DNA from: Microbulbifer yueqingensis
Lineage (GTDB): Bacteria; Pseudomonadota; Gammaproteobacteria; Pseudomonadales; Cellvibrionaceae
Reading direction: 5' to 3'
Length of the DNA: 64,000 bases
Assembly (NCBI RefSeq): GCF_900100355.1
Contig: NZ_FNFH01000002.1
Coordinates: 248,001-312,000 of the forward strand
Both the position numbers and the translations under genes were made by a program. Shown here piece after piece: positions 27,860 through 37,177 of this stretch. The notes under the pieces are model-generated. The model was not told the DNA's origin and did no database searches. It saw only the letters and a list, made by a program, of their open reading frames with translations. Numbering within the stretch: position 1 is the first letter of the stretch; each line of letters begins with the position of its first letter.

Positions 27860-28500
27860 TGCTGCCGCACCGGAGCTGCGGCCTCGCCCCAGCGCGGCAG
27901 CAGCGCCTGGGCGACGCCCAGCTGGTCGAGCAGCCTCGCCACCACGAAATCCACCAGGTCCTCCACCGACTGGGGGCGCTGGTAAAAGCCGGGGCTCGCC
28001 GGCAGCACCGTGGCGCCCATGCGGGTGAGCTTGAGCATATTCTCCAGGTGGATCTCCGAGTACGGCGCCTCGCGCGGCACCAGCACCAGCTGGCGGCGCT
28101 CCTTGAGGGCCACGTCTGCGGCCCGCTCGATCAGGTTGTTCGAGGCACCACAGGCAATCGCCGACAGGGTGCCGCCGCTGGCCGGGCAGATCACCATGCT
28201 GGCCGGCGCCCCGGTGCCCGACGCCACCGGCGAGAACCAGTCGCGCTTGCCGAACAGCCGCAGCTGGCCCTCCCGCGCCCCGTAACGGGCCGCCAGGAAG
28301 GCCTCCACCTCAGCATCACCGCCTTCCGGCAGGCAGCAGTCGGTCTCGGTGTCGATGACCACCCGCGCCGCGTCGGACAGCAATAACCAGACGCGGCAAT
28401 CCGCGGCCAGCAGGCACTGCAGCAGGCGCAGGCCGTACTGGGCGCCCGAGGCGCCGGTCATGGCGAGGGTGACGGTCTTGCTGAACAGTTCCTGGCACAA
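27856..28500 (-). CDS. ubiX: Flavin prenyltransferase UbiX
   Basis: A 214-residue enzyme that prenylates FMN to make the prFMN cofactor used by the UbiD decarboxylase in ubiquinone synthesis. It has the N-terminal [14 protein letters not shown], the middle [26 protein letters not shown] and the C-terminal [33 protein letters not shown]. It sits 11 bp downstream of mpl and overlaps the Rdx gene. Confidence 0.96.
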   Translation of the reverse strand: MCQELFSKTVTLAMTGASGAQYGLRLLQCLLAADCRVWLLLSDAARVVIDTETDCCLPEGGDAEVEAFLAARYGAREGQLRLFGKRDWFSPVASGTGAPASMVICPASGGTLSAIACGASNNLIERAADVALKERRQLVLVPREAPYSEIHLENMLKLTRMGATVLPASPGFYQRPQSVEDLVDFVVARLLDQLGVAQALLPRWGEAAAPVRQQ

Positions 28501-28511
28501 AACAGGTTCCC

Positions 28512-29912
28512 TTAAGAAGAGGCGGGCCCGGCATCGCCGTGCTTGTGTTCCAGGGCCGCCAGCAGCCGCTGGTGGATACCGCCGAAGCCGCCGTTGCTCA
28601 TGATCACGATGTGACTGCCCGGTTCGGCCAGGTTAACGGCGGATTCTACCCCAGCCTCGATGTTGTCGAAAATCTTTGCCGGCACGGGCGAGTGGTGAAC
28701 CACATTGCCCAGGGACCAGTCCATACCCTCCGGTTCGTACCAGAGCACCAGGTCGGCGCCGGCACAGGCCTTGGCCAGCCGCCCCTGGTGGATCCCCATA
28801 CGCATGGTATTGGAGCGCGGTTCAATCAGCGCGATGATCTTGTCGCTGCCCACTTTCGCCCGCAGGCCGTTGAGGGTGGTCTCGATGGCACTGGGATGGT
28901 GGGCGAAATCGTCGTAGACATTGACCTCCGCGACCCGGCCGATGCACTCCATGCGCCGCTTTACGCCCTCGAACTTCTGCAGGGCCTCGGCCGCTACGGC
29001 CGGATCCACGCCCACGTGGCGCGCCGCCGCCATGGCCGCCAGCCCGTTGCGCACGTTGTGCAACCCGGTATAGGGCCACTCCACCCGGGCCACCCCGGCA
29101 CCGCGGAACTGCACCGCGAAGCTGGTGCCGTCGGCTGCGACATCCACTGCGCTCCAGTCGCCCAGGCGCACGCCGTCCTCGCCCTCACAGGTGAAGCGCT
29201 GCACCTCGGTCCAGCAGCCCCGCTCCAGCACCTGCTCCACCGCCTCGTCCGGTGCCGAGACGATCAGGCCGTTGCCGGGCACGGTACGCACCAGATGGTG
29301 GAACTGGCGCTGGATGGCCGCCAGGTCGTCGAAGATGTCCGCGTGGTCAAACTCCAGGTTGTTGATCACCAGGGTGCGCGGGCGGTAATGGACAAACTTG
29401 GAGCGCTTGTCGAAGAACGCGGTGTCGTACTCGTCCGCCTCCACCACGAAAAAGGAGCTCTCGCCGAGGCGCGCCGACACATCGAAGTTGCGCGGCACCC
29501 CGCCGATCAGGAAACCCGGCTTCATGCCCGCGTGCTCCAGCACCCACGCCAGCATGCTGGCCGTGGTGGTCTTGCCGTGGGTACCTGACACTGCCAGTAC
29601 CCAGCGCCCGCCCAGGAAGTGGTCACACAGCCACTGGGCGCCGGAGGTATAGGGCAGCCCGCGGTCGAGCACCGCCTCCACCGCCGGGTTTCCCCGCGAC
29701 AGGGCGTTACCGATGATTACCAGGTCCGGCGCCGGCTCCAGCTGGGCCGGGTCGTAGCCCTCGGTAAGGTGGATACCAGCCTGCTCGAGCTGGGTGCTCA
29801 TGGGCGGGTAGACGTTGGCGTCGCTGCCGGTGACCTTGTGTCCCTCTGCCACCGCCAGCTGGGCCAGGCTGCCCATGAAGGTGCCGCAGATGCCTAATAT
29901 ATGAATATGCAT
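28512..29912 (-). CDS. mpl: UDP-N-acetylmuramate:L-alanyl-gamma-D-glutamyl-meso-diaminopimelate ligase
   Basis: A 466-residue Mur-ligase-family recycling enzyme that attaches the tripeptide salvaged from old peptidoglycan to UDP-MurNAc. It begins [17 protein letters not shown], has the ATP loop [14 protein letters not shown], and the family signature [10 protein letters not shown]. The C-terminal [16 protein letters not shown] is typical of Mpl and separates it from MurC. It is the first gene of mpl-ubiX-Rdx. Confidence 0.97.
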   Translation of the reverse strand: MHIHILGICGTFMGSLAQLAVAEGHKVTGSDANVYPPMSTQLEQAGIHLTEGYDPAQLEPAPDLVIIGNALSRGNPAVEAVLDRGLPYTSGAQWLCDHFLGGRWVLAVSGTHGKTTTASMLAWVLEHAGMKPGFLIGGVPRNFDVSARLGESSFFVVEADEYDTAFFDKRSKFVHYRPRTLVINNLEFDHADIFDDLAAIQRQFHHLVRTVPGNGLIVSAPDEAVEQVLERGCWTEVQRFTCEGEDGVRLGDWSAVDVAADGTSFAVQFRGAGVARVEWPYTGLHNVRNGLAAMAAARHVGVDPAVAAEALQKFEGVKRRMECIGRVAEVNVYDDFAHHPSAIETTLNGLRAKVGSDKIIALIEPRSNTMRMGIHQGRLAKACAGADLVLWYEPEGMDWSLGNVVHHSPVPAKIFDNIEAGVESAVNLAEPGSHIVIMSNGGFGGIHQRLLAALEHKHGDAGPASS

Positions 29913-30073
29913 ACTGTAAAAGATGACTCGTGCTGGTCGCGAAAGCGGGCAAGCTTACCACGCTGCCCGGCGCCCGTGATTGTCAAATCCCCCGGATTCC
30001 TGTGCAAATGCAACCCCGTTCCAGTAGAATCCGCCCCGCAATTTGCCCGTCTCAGCCCGTTTGTAGGATGACC

Positions 30074-31336
30074 ATGCCCAAGAAGAACGCTTTTTATGCC
30101 CAATCTGGCGGTGTTACCGCCGTGATCAATGCCTCGGCCTGCGGGGTCATCGAGGCCGCCCGCGAGCGCCACGACCAGATCGGCAAGGTTTACGCGGGCC
30201 TTAATGGTATTTTAGGCGCCCTGCGGGAAGAGCTGATCGACGTGAGCCAGGAGAGCGTGGACACCATCGCCGCCCTGCGCCATACCCCGTCCGGCGCCTT
30301 CGGTTCCTGCCGCTACAAGCTCAAGAGCCTCGAGGACAACCGCGCCGAGTACGAGCGCCTGATCGAGGTCTTCAAGGCCCACGATATCGGCTACTTCTTC
30401 TACAACGGCGGCGGCGACTCCGCGGACACCTGCCTGAAGATCTCGCAGCTGTCCGAGACCATGGGCTATCCCATCCAGGCCATCCATATCCCCAAGACCG
30501 TAGACAACGACCTGCCCCACACCGACAACTGCCCGGGCTTCGGCTCGGTGGCCAAGTATGTGGCGGTCTCCACCAAGGAGGCGGCCCTGGACGTCGCCTC
30601 CATGTGTGACACCTCTACCAAGGTATTTATCCTCGAGGTGATGGGCCGCCACGCCGGCTGGATCGCCGCCGCCGGCGCCCTGGCCCAGGAACACGAGGGC
30701 GACGCCCCGCATATCATCCTGCTGCCGGAAGTGGCTTTCGACCGGGAGAAGTTCCTGGCCAAGGTGCAGAAGACCGTGGACGAGAAAGGCTTCTGCGTGG
30801 TGGTGGCCTCCGAGGGTGCCCAGTACGCCGACGGCACTTTCCTCGCCGACGCAGGCACCACCGACGCCTTCGGTCACAAGCAGCTGGGCGGCGTGGCGCC
30901 GACCCTGGCCAACATGATCAAGGACGAGCTGGGCCTGAAATACCACTGGGCGCTGGCCGACTACCTGCAGCGCTCTGCACGCCACATCGCCTCGGCCACC
31001 GACGTAGCCCAGGCCTACGCCGTGGGCCACGCCGCGGTGGAGATGGCACTGAACGGCAAGAACGCCATAATGCCCTGCATCGTCCGCGACAGCGGCCCCG
31101 AGTACGGCTGGTCCGTGGGCGAGGCGCCGCTGTCAGAGGTGGCCAACGTCGAGAAGATGATGCCCAGGGAGTACATCAGCGAGGACGGCTTCGGCATTAC
31201 CCAGGCGGGCCGCGATTACCTGCTGCCGCTGATCCAGGGCGAGGACTACCCGCCCTACAAGGACGGCGTACCCCAGTATGCGCGCCTGAAGAAGCAGCTG
31301 GTAGAGAAGAAGCTGCAAGAGGGCTTCGATGCCTGA
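30074..31336 (+). CDS. pfp: Pyrophosphate-type 6-phosphofructokinase
   Basis: A 420-residue phosphofructokinase of the PPi-using subfamily. It has AQSGGVTAVINAS near the start, YNGGGDSADTC in the phosphate-donor site and PKTVDNDLPHTDNCPGFGS around the catalytic aspartates. These enzymes phosphorylate fructose-6-phosphate reversibly with PPi instead of ATP. The start at 30074 (MPKKNAFYAQSGG) is preceded by TAGGATG; an ATG six bases upstream is possible. A terminator follows at 31373. Confidence 0.9.
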   Translation: MPKKNAFYAQSGGVTAVINASACGVIEAARERHDQIGKVYAGLNGILGALREELIDVSQESVDTIAALRHTPSGAFGSCRYKLKSLEDNRAEYERLIEVFKAHDIGYFFYNGGGDSADTCLKISQLSETMGYPIQAIHIPKTVDNDLPHTDNCPGFGSVAKYVAVSTKEAALDVASMCDTSTKVFILEVMGRHAGWIAAAGALAQEHEGDAPHIILLPEVAFDREKFLAKVQKTVDEKGFCVVVASEGAQYADGTFLADAGTTDAFGHKQLGGVAPTLANMIKDELGLKYHWALADYLQRSARHIASATDVAQAYAVGHAAVEMALNGKNAIMPCIVRDSGPEYGWSVGEAPLSEVANVEKMMPREYISEDGFGITQAGRDYLLPLIQGEDYPPYKDGVPQYARLKKQLVEKKLQEGFDA

Positions 31337-31372
31337 CGGCGGGACTCCGGCCCCGTGAGCTAAATTGAAAAG

Positions 31373-31393
31373 CCCCGCACCCGCGGGGTTTTT
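31373..31393 (+). terminator. Intrinsic terminator of pfp
   Basis: CCCCGC / GCGGGG with a 4-base loop, followed by five Ts. The opposite strand also has four Ts, so it may serve the convergent DUF421 gene too. Confidence 0.9.
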
Positions 31394-31459
31394 CGTCTCT
31401 GCATCCACTGTTCCAGCGCCCCCGCTGCGCCACAAGGCCTCCTGCATCCAGCCGGCTCT

Positions 31460-31981
31460 CTACCGGTCGGCTCGCCTCGTACCCTGCAATAAATTCTCCG
31501 CGCATGCGTCGCCGTGCAGCACCGAAATATCACCGGTGGTCTCCAGGATGACCGCGCGCACCTCGGAGAAGTCGAGGACATTGGCCTCACGAAGCTTGGC
31601 GATCAGGTCATCCTTAGCTACACGCGTCTCGACAAGCGCCTGCTCGATTACCTTTCCGTCACGCATCAGCACAACCGGCCGGTTCTGCATCAGCGTTTCG
31701 AATGTTTCCGAGGTACTGCGGAGCCGCGCAGCGAGATACTGGACGAGGAACAGGGCAGCCATACCGGTCAGCGTCTGCGCAAAAGCACTCCAGCTGGTTG
31801 ACTGGCTTGCTCCCGCCAGCAGGGACCCCACTGCCACAGTCATGACGAAGTCGAAATTCGTCATTTTCGAAAACGACCTCAAGCCATTGAAGCGCACCAG
31901 GATCACTACCCAGACCATGGCAAGCGCGGTCAGGACCAGGCCCCGAAGTAACAGGTCCGCTACCGGCTCGGCTATAAACAT
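31460..31981 (-). CDS. DUF421 (YetF-like) membrane protein
   Basis: A 173-residue protein with three membrane helices (about residues 9-27, 45-65, 72-92) and a C-terminal cytoplasmic YetF-type domain (PVVLMRDGKVIEQALVETRV...DLIAKLREANVLDFSEVRAVILETTGDISVL). Function is not established. The start at 31981 follows GGGAGGG; a longer frame to 32113 is unlikely because the membrane segments start here. Confidence 0.83.
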   Translation of the reverse strand: MFIAEPVADLLLRGLVLTALAMVWVVILVRFNGLRSFSKMTNFDFVMTVAVGSLLAGASQSTSWSAFAQTLTGMAALFLVQYLAARLRSTSETFETLMQNRPVVLMRDGKVIEQALVETRVAKDDLIAKLREANVLDFSEVRAVILETTGDISVLHGDACAENLLQGTRRADR

Positions 31982-32119
31982 GGCGAAGCTCCCTCCCCGG
32001 GACTCGAACTCATTTTCACTGTAGCCATAGCAGAGCGGCGATACCTGACCGGTTCCTCGCTGTTCCGGCCCGGTTAAGGCTCCAGGGTGACTGGAACCTA
32101 CCGGGGCGCGCAAATGCGG

Positions 32120-33127
32120 TTACCGCCGCTGCTGACTCATGCGATTGGCCAGGATCTCCCCCGCAATCCGGAAAGACTCCAGTCGCGCATCGTGATCGTA
32201 CATGGCCCCGGTGACGATCAGCTCATCCACCCGCGTCCGTTCCAGGAAGCGGTCGATGAAGTCGGCAACATCGGACTGGTCGCCCACCGCGGTCTCCGCC
32301 AGCGCCTGCGCCACCTGCTGGCGCTCTGCATGTGGCGCGATGGACTCCGGGTCATCCACCGGGGGCTGCAGTGGTCCCGGTGTGCCCCGGCGCAGGGCGA
32401 TAAACTGCTGCTCCACCGACGTCATCAGCCGGCGTGCCTCCTCCCTTGAATCCCCCGCAAACACGTTGATTGCCGCGGCAGCATAGGGCGCCTCGAGGTA
32501 TTCCGACGGCTCGAACTGTTCGCGGTACAGGTGTAGCGCCCGGTCGAGCATGGCCGGGGCGAAATGGGAGGCAAAGGCAAACGGCAGCCCCAGCGCCGCC
32601 GCCAGCTGTGCGCTGTACAGGCTGGAGCCCAGCAACCAGACCGGCACCCGCAGCCCGGCGCCGGGCACCGCCCGCACCTTCTGCCCGGGCTCCTCCGGCG
32701 CGAAATAATGCAGCAGCTCCTGCACGTCCTCGGGGAAGTGGTCGGCGGCAGTGGTGGGGTCACGCCGCAGGGCCATCATGGTTGCGCCGTCGGTCCCCGG
32801 CGCCCGGCCCAGTCCCAGGTCCACCCGGCCCGGGTAGACCGAGGCCAGGGTACCAAACTGCTCGGCGACCACCAGCGGCGAATGGTTGGGCAGCATCACG
32901 CCGCCGGCAGCCACGCGGATTCTCTCGGTGCCCGCCGCCACATAACCCAGCGCCACCGCCGTGGCCGCGCTGGCGACCCCCGGCATATTATGGTGCTCGG
33001 CCATCCAGAAACGCCGGTAACCCAGGTCCTCGGCGTGGCGCGCCAGACTGCGGGAATTCCACAGCGCGCGGCCGGCGTCGCTGCCTTCGGTGATGGGGGA
33101 CAGGTCGAGCAGGGAATAGGCTTGCAC
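32120..33127 (-). CDS. LLM-class flavin-dependent oxidoreductase
   Basis: A 335-residue luciferase-like monooxygenase of the MsnO8 subgroup. It shows LDLSPI at the N-terminus, the [14 protein letters not shown] motif, and [12 protein letters not shown], typical of this group. It uses a reduced flavin; the substrate is unknown. The GTG at 33127 is favoured because AGGAG lies five bases upstream and homologues start at this [10 protein letters not shown]. Confidence 0.88.
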   Translation of the reverse strand: MQAYSLLDLSPITEGSDAGRALWNSRSLARHAEDLGYRRFWMAEHHNMPGVASAATAVALGYVAAGTERIRVAAGGVMLPNHSPLVVAEQFGTLASVYPGRVDLGLGRAPGTDGATMMALRRDPTTAADHFPEDVQELLHYFAPEEPGQKVRAVPGAGLRVPVWLLGSSLYSAQLAAALGLPFAFASHFAPAMLDRALHLYREQFEPSEYLEAPYAAAAINVFAGDSREEARRLMTSVEQQFIALRRGTPGPLQPPVDDPESIAPHAERQQVAQALAETAVGDQSDVADFIDRFLERTRVDELIVTGAMYDHDARLESFRIAGEILANRMSQQRR

Positions 33128-33194
33128 TCTGGCTCCTGGAAACTTAACGGGACGGGAGACTGTTACACAGGATAGCGTTGCGGGTGGCGCAGCC

Positions 33195-33455
33195 TCAATG
33201 GCGGGACCAGCGCCAACGCATGCGCTGCAGGGCGAGTACCAGCAGCAGCGGCAGGCATACCAGCAACGCCGTGCCAAGCCCACTGGCCATATAGTGCCTC
33301 CGGCTCAGGTAGGACCAGCCGGACTCGGTACCCCAGGGATACCGGGCGAGCTCGGCTGGCGATGCGAAGAGGCCGACGTAAAGGGCGTCGGCGGCAAAAA
33401 ACAGTGAAATACAAACGGTAACCAGCGCAAGGCAGGCAGTGAATACTGCTTTCAT
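33195..33455 (-). CDS. Small membrane protein, unknown
   Basis: An 86-residue protein with two hydrophobic segments (about residues 4-27 and 58-76) around a loop rich in Trp, Tyr and Arg. I do not recognise its family. AAGGTGAG precedes the ATG, and the start overlaps the stop of the DUF3185 gene by 4 bp, so the two are probably translated together. Confidence 0.6.
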   Translation of the reverse strand: MKAVFTACLALVTVCISLFFAADALYVGLFASPAELARYPWGTESGWSYLSRRHYMASGLGTALLVCLPLLLVLALQRMRWRWSRH

Positions 33456-33643
33456 CTCACCTTGAGCGCGCCGATGAGGAAACAGATAGCCCCACCCACC
33501 ATGCCGGCCCAGGCTTCCGCCGGTGAATCACCAGTGATCGCCCGGGTAACCTCGGAGGTAGCCGAATCGTAGATATTGTAACCCCACATAATTGCCGCAA
33601 CGCCCACAACCATAAGTACGATACCGAAATACTTCTTTTTCAT
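33452..33643 (-). CDS. DUF3185-like small membrane protein
   Basis: A 63-residue protein with two membrane helices: MKKKYFGIVLMVVGVAAIMWG, then a soluble middle with SEVTRAITGDSP, then WAGMVGGAICFLIG. Helix, SDVSRAFTG-like motif, helix is the layout of DUF3185. GGGGGG lies just before the ATG at 33643. Function unknown. Confidence 0.72.
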   Translation of the reverse strand: MKKKYFGIVLMVVGVAAIMWGYNIYDSATSEVTRAITGDSPAEAWAGMVGGAICFLIGALKVR

Positions 33644-33847
33644 GATCCCCCCAACTATCAAGAACCAGATGCCAAGCAGATGCCGCCGGGCAAGTAGCTG
33701 GCCCATCTGCCATATATCGAGCAACAAGACGAAAATTCACCTACCACTACGATTCGGCGGTTAGCGCTGGCAATCGCCGAACTCAACTTCACTATACACG
33801 CCAACCGCGAGATAGTCCCCTGGTCACTTGCCCCTCAGCGTAACGCC

Positions 33848-34345
33848 TTAAGCAGGACTTTTACCAAGGCCCTTCTGGCCCGGTTCTTCCTGGCTTTTTA
33901 CACACAAGCAATATGCCCAAAGAATAAGCACAAGCTGCAAGGGCAGGCGGATCAACAGGTATACCGGGCCCCACTGGTGCCCGCCAAGACCCACACCGTT
34001 TAAAGCGGCATAAATATTCGCGGGGAAGAAGACTACCAGTAAAATTATCGCCACCTTGGCCGCAGGTGCCCGCCACCTCCTGAAAAACAAGGCACAGCCA
34101 ATTGCCAGTTCAAGCACGCCGGTTATGTAGATTATGGGTAATCGCATTGGAACCCAGGCCGGCAGCATTTCCACCATACCTGCAGTCTTTATGAAATGGC
34201 CGAGCGAAAAAAACAGGAAGGCTATGCCCAGCCCCCAACCTGCATATTTCCCGGTGTCAACTGCACCCCCCCTTGCTTTTGAAAAGCAGAAAGCGAGCAG
34301 GAGGGGCAAAGTGAGCAAGATCAAGATAATTATTGGGGTCGTCAT
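33848..34345 (-). CDS. DoxX-family-like membrane protein
   Basis: A 165-residue protein with four or five membrane helices, resembling DoxX-type small membrane proteins (FLFFSLGHFIKTAGMVEMLPAWVP and YITGVLELAIGCALF). The start at 34345 is preceded by AGGGATACC. Substrate or partner unknown. An inverted repeat TTCGGCG / CGCCGAA (33753-33781) lies 67 bp downstream of the stop and could act in termination, though no T run follows. Confidence 0.7.
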   Translation of the reverse strand: MTTPIIILILLTLPLLLAFCFSKARGGAVDTGKYAGWGLGIAFLFFSLGHFIKTAGMVEMLPAWVPMRLPIIYITGVLELAIGCALFFRRWRAPAAKVAIILLVVFFPANIYAALNGVGLGGHQWGPVYLLIRLPLQLVLILWAYCLCVKSQEEPGQKGLGKSPA

Positions 34346-34407
34346 GGTATCCCTGTCGATTTGAGCCTTCGAATGAGCTCCCATTGATAGCGATTTACAG
34401 GCTGCTG

Positions 34408-35169
34408 CTAACCGCATTTCCTGCCAACCAGAACAGGCTGAAAGAAGGCGCCATCCAACCTTTGCACCTCAGAAAATCCCGCTACCCGCATCAATTCAAC
34501 TACAGCGTCAGGTGACACCGCATAGTAACGTGAACGCATAACATGGGTTTTTACCGCCGCCGATTTCATATCGTCCGCAACGAAATACATCGACAGGTCG
34601 TAATGATCGCCCTCGAAACCCCATACCTGCCAGACCAGATATCGCGTTCCGCCAGACTCCCTGACCCCGTAGGGCTTGACGAGACCACGGCCTCTCTCAG
34701 CCTGGTCGTAATCGCGCATGGTAATGATACAACCACCACCGGGGCGAAGGCGCGAATACATACCTTTCAGCGCTTGACGGATCTCTGAATCCGTCAATAA
34801 ATGCGGGAGAGAGTTATCAGCTGAAATGACAACGTCAAATTCTGCCGGGTGATGGGCTTCAACTTTCCGCATATCACAGACCGAGAAGCGGATATCCAGC
34901 CCGCGAGAAGCAGCCTCCTGCCTCGCCCGATCGATCGACGCGGGAGAGAGATCGGATCCCGTAACAGTGAAACCTTCCGCCGCAAGCCCCAGCGACTGGG
35001 TCCCTATTCCGCATGAAACATCCAGGACTGATTTTGCACCCGAACCCCAAAGGTTGCGAATCAGGTCGGCGAGCTGCCGACCCTGTCGATCCACACTTGA
35101 CTCCCAGTCGGGGTAAATCAGGTGGTAGAAAGGTGACAGGCCATCGTAGAAGTCTTCTATCAGGCTCAT
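34408..35169 (-). CDS. Class I SAM-dependent methyltransferase
   Basis: A 253-residue methyltransferase with motif I VLDVSCGIGTQSLGLA, the acidic residue of motif II in GSDLSP, and motif III-like VVISADNSLPHLL. The substrate is not known; the closest look is to glycine/sarcosine-type or ubiquinone-type small-molecule methyltransferases. No strong ribosome-binding site precedes the ATG. The gene lies in an A+T-richer accessory stretch. Confidence 0.8.
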   Translation of the reverse strand: MSLIEDFYDGLSPFYHLIYPDWESSVDRQGRQLADLIRNLWGSGAKSVLDVSCGIGTQSLGLAAEGFTVTGSDLSPASIDRARQEAASRGLDIRFSVCDMRKVEAHHPAEFDVVISADNSLPHLLTDSEIRQALKGMYSRLRPGGGCIITMRDYDQAERGRGLVKPYGVRESGGTRYLVWQVWGFEGDHYDLSMYFVADDMKSAAVKTHVMRSRYYAVSPDAVVELMRVAGFSEVQRLDGAFFQPVLVGRKCG

Positions 35170-35271
35170 TAGTTAAGGCGTCTCACGCTCAAAGATGCCG
35201 GATACCCTGCGCCTGGAGCTCCGGCGCATTTATAGCTGCCCCCTTTAATGCCATCAGGATGCAAGGCCTGG

Positions 35272-35655
35272 TCAAACCTTTAGCTCAAATGGCTCTACCC
35301 TGGTGCCTTGATGATAAACCATTTTCCATAGCCCAGCCTCTATGCGCCATATGGAGGTTCTGTGGGAGTAGCTATAGCTACTTGCCTCATCCTGGCCCTT
35401 CACCACAATCGCCTTGTACATCACCTGTACAACATTGTCAGCAAGAAGGCGAAATTCCCACTCTCCTGCTTTTGCGGACCAGAACTCTTCTTGCGGAAGC
35501 CGATCGAGGACTTCTTCAAGTTCGAAATATGCCCCGCTAGCCCCAAGCTCCTTAAACTCTTCTGAAAGCAACTCTTTTAGCTTTGCAGGCGAGCTTCTCA
35601 CCTCAAAGCTCAACAGCGATTTTTCGCGTGCGATAATTTCATCGCTAAGAGTCAT
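35272..35655 (-). CDS. NTF2-like (DUF4440-type) protein
   Basis: A 127-residue protein. A helix-rich start (EIIAREKSLLS...KLKELLSEEFKELGASG) is followed by beta strands ending SIWRIEAGLWKMVYHQGTRV, the pattern of DUF4440/SnoaL-like domains. No catalytic residues can be named. It is probably cytoplasmic. Confidence 0.7.
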   Translation of the reverse strand: MTLSDEIIAREKSLLSFEVRSSPAKLKELLSEEFKELGASGAYFELEEVLDRLPQEEFWSAKAGEWEFRLLADNVVQVMYKAIVVKGQDEASSYSYSHRTSIWRIEAGLWKMVYHQGTRVEPFELKV

Positions 35656-35759
35656 GTAAAGAAAACCCCAAATACCTTAATAGGCGTGCGCCACTCAAAC
35701 TCTGAAAAAACCTCACCCAAGCGGATCTCCAGGTCACCACCAGCCTGAAATGGAGTAAC

Positions 35760-36239
35760 TTAGCGTATATAACGCTTTCGGCTCTCTGAAACGAGGTAGC
35801 CACCCACCAGAAATGTTAATAAACTCGAACCGATCACTAGAGCCCAAAATAACTGCCCTCCTCCAACAACCTCTCCCACAAAAGGTACGCGTACGGCAAT
35901 TTCTGAAAACATGGCAGCGATCAGCCCCACATAGGACCAGAGCATGAAATCGTAATGCACCCGGAGCCATGCGGGATTTCTCCGAAAAAATAATGGGGCA
36001 ATAATTCCTCAGCTCACAAACGTTAACGATCCGATCGCCATCCAGTGAAAGGGACCGAACGAATATATGGATTGCGTGAAAAGCGCGGTGATGTTCATTA
36101 ACACCATGGCAGCGAAAAACCCATACCCCATAACCTTGTGCACCCCGGTTCCTTTCCGAAACGCTATTACCAGCGCTCCTAGCGTTATTGCGACAACGGC
36201 GAATAAACTGTGGAAAAGCCCGACAGTAGAGCTGAACAC
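35760..36239 (-). pseudogene. DUF2306-like membrane protein gene interrupted by in-frame TGA
   Basis: Two open segments lie in the same frame: 36239-36012 (four helices, starting MFSSTVGLFHSLF) and 36008-35760 (WLRVHYDFMLWSYVGLIAAM...). They are separated by a single TGA at 36009-36011. Read through, they form one continuous protein of about 158 residues with the DUF2306-type WLRVHYDFMLWSYVGL motif. A single base change or a sequencing error would explain the stop. No selenocysteine context is expected in this family. Confidence 0.7.
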
Positions 36240-36320
36240 TTATATCTTCCCTATACCCCAACCTACGGCTGGTCATACTACCCAGATTTAAGCTGGCCCA
36301 AGGAGGTAAATGGTTATGAG

Positions 36321-36842
36321 TTAGTGAAAGGAGTAACGTAATCCAAGGTTCAGGCTATGGACCCCTGTCCTAAGCTCCCTCCGTCGCCGAGCAGAATTCA
36401 GGTAGGCCTCGTAATACATATTCACCGCCAGCGACTGCGAAGCCTCCCAGAGGAGACCGGCAACGGCCAGAGGACTGACCTCGTCCCCAAACAAAAGCCC
36501 AAGTTGTACATAGGGCAAGAAATTACCGAATCTTTTCCTAAGCACGCCCTCTGCATGAAGCCCCCCGATCTTATCGGTCTCGATCCAGCTTTCACCTGAA
36601 TCCCCACCTAGAAAAATCGAATGGGTTGAGTGATCAGAAACATGCTCGCTGAACTCTGTATAACCAACCTCAAGCGCGTATAAGTCGTTAAAAAGATAGC
36701 CAGCTGTAAGACTGAATGAACCACTGTTAGCTCTATCTTCAATGCTTTGCACCCCTCGCGGCGCCCCGGAAGGGTCATACTCGTCATATTTGAACCTGGT
36801 AAATGCGGCTTCCGCATACCAGTCACTAGCATACCCATGCAT
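36321..36842 (-). CDS. Outer-membrane beta-barrel-like protein, signal peptide broken
   Basis: A 173-residue beta-rich protein with alternating hydrophobic strands and a terminal aromatic residue region (LNLGLRYSFH), as in small OmpA/OmpW-type eight-strand barrels. The frame upstream of its first Met encodes VKRLLWGAVFLSF (from a GTG at 36884) directly before a TAA at 36843-36845, then MHGYASDWY. It therefore looks as if an in-frame stop cuts the signal peptide, which would make the gene a recent pseudogene or a miscalled base. Between here and msrA (36885-37177) I see no gene. Confidence 0.5.
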   Translation of the reverse strand: MHGYASDWYAEAAFTRFKYDEYDPSGAPRGVQSIEDRANSGSFSLTAGYLFNDLYALEVGYTEFSEHVSDHSTHSIFLGGDSGESWIETDKIGGLHAEGVLRKRFGNFLPYVQLGLLFGDEVSPLAVAGLLWEASQSLAVNMYYEAYLNSARRRRELRTGVHSLNLGLRYSFH

Positions 36843-37177
36843 TTAAAAAGACAGGAAAACCGCTCCCCAAAGTAATCGCTTCACCAGTCGTGGTTTCGCT
36901 AGTGTTCGCAATTTTTTGCCCTCCCCCAATCTTTTTTCCTGTCTACCTATTGAGCCACAAGTGAAAACAGGTTGCATGCGCTCAGGCGTAGCAGGAAATT
37001 ACATGCTATTACAGGCACCGCAGTCGCCTTCAGCTTAACATCCGGAACGGCGGGCACTTCTAGAGGAAGAAGATCAAAATGGCGTCGGAGGTTGCGGCAC
37101 TTGCCACCACCCTATTGAGGGAGGTGACAGATGAAACTAACCCTCGCTCAAAGGACGGGAGTGCAATAACCGGGGCT

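Noticed and set aside
35200-35225. G+C hairpin after the NTF2-like gene as a terminator
   Set aside because: Stem GCGCC / GGCGC is short and lacks a T run on the relevant strand.
36009-36011. Selenocysteine codon reading of the TGA in the DUF2306-like gene
   Set aside because: The family has no selenocysteine members I know of, and no conserved cysteine is expected at that position; a nonsense change or error is simpler.
33195-36884. Possible integron cassette array (small unrelated genes in one orientation)
   Set aside because: I looked for paired attC cores (RYYYAAC / GTTRRRY) between genes and found only isolated partial matches, no pairs and no integrase.
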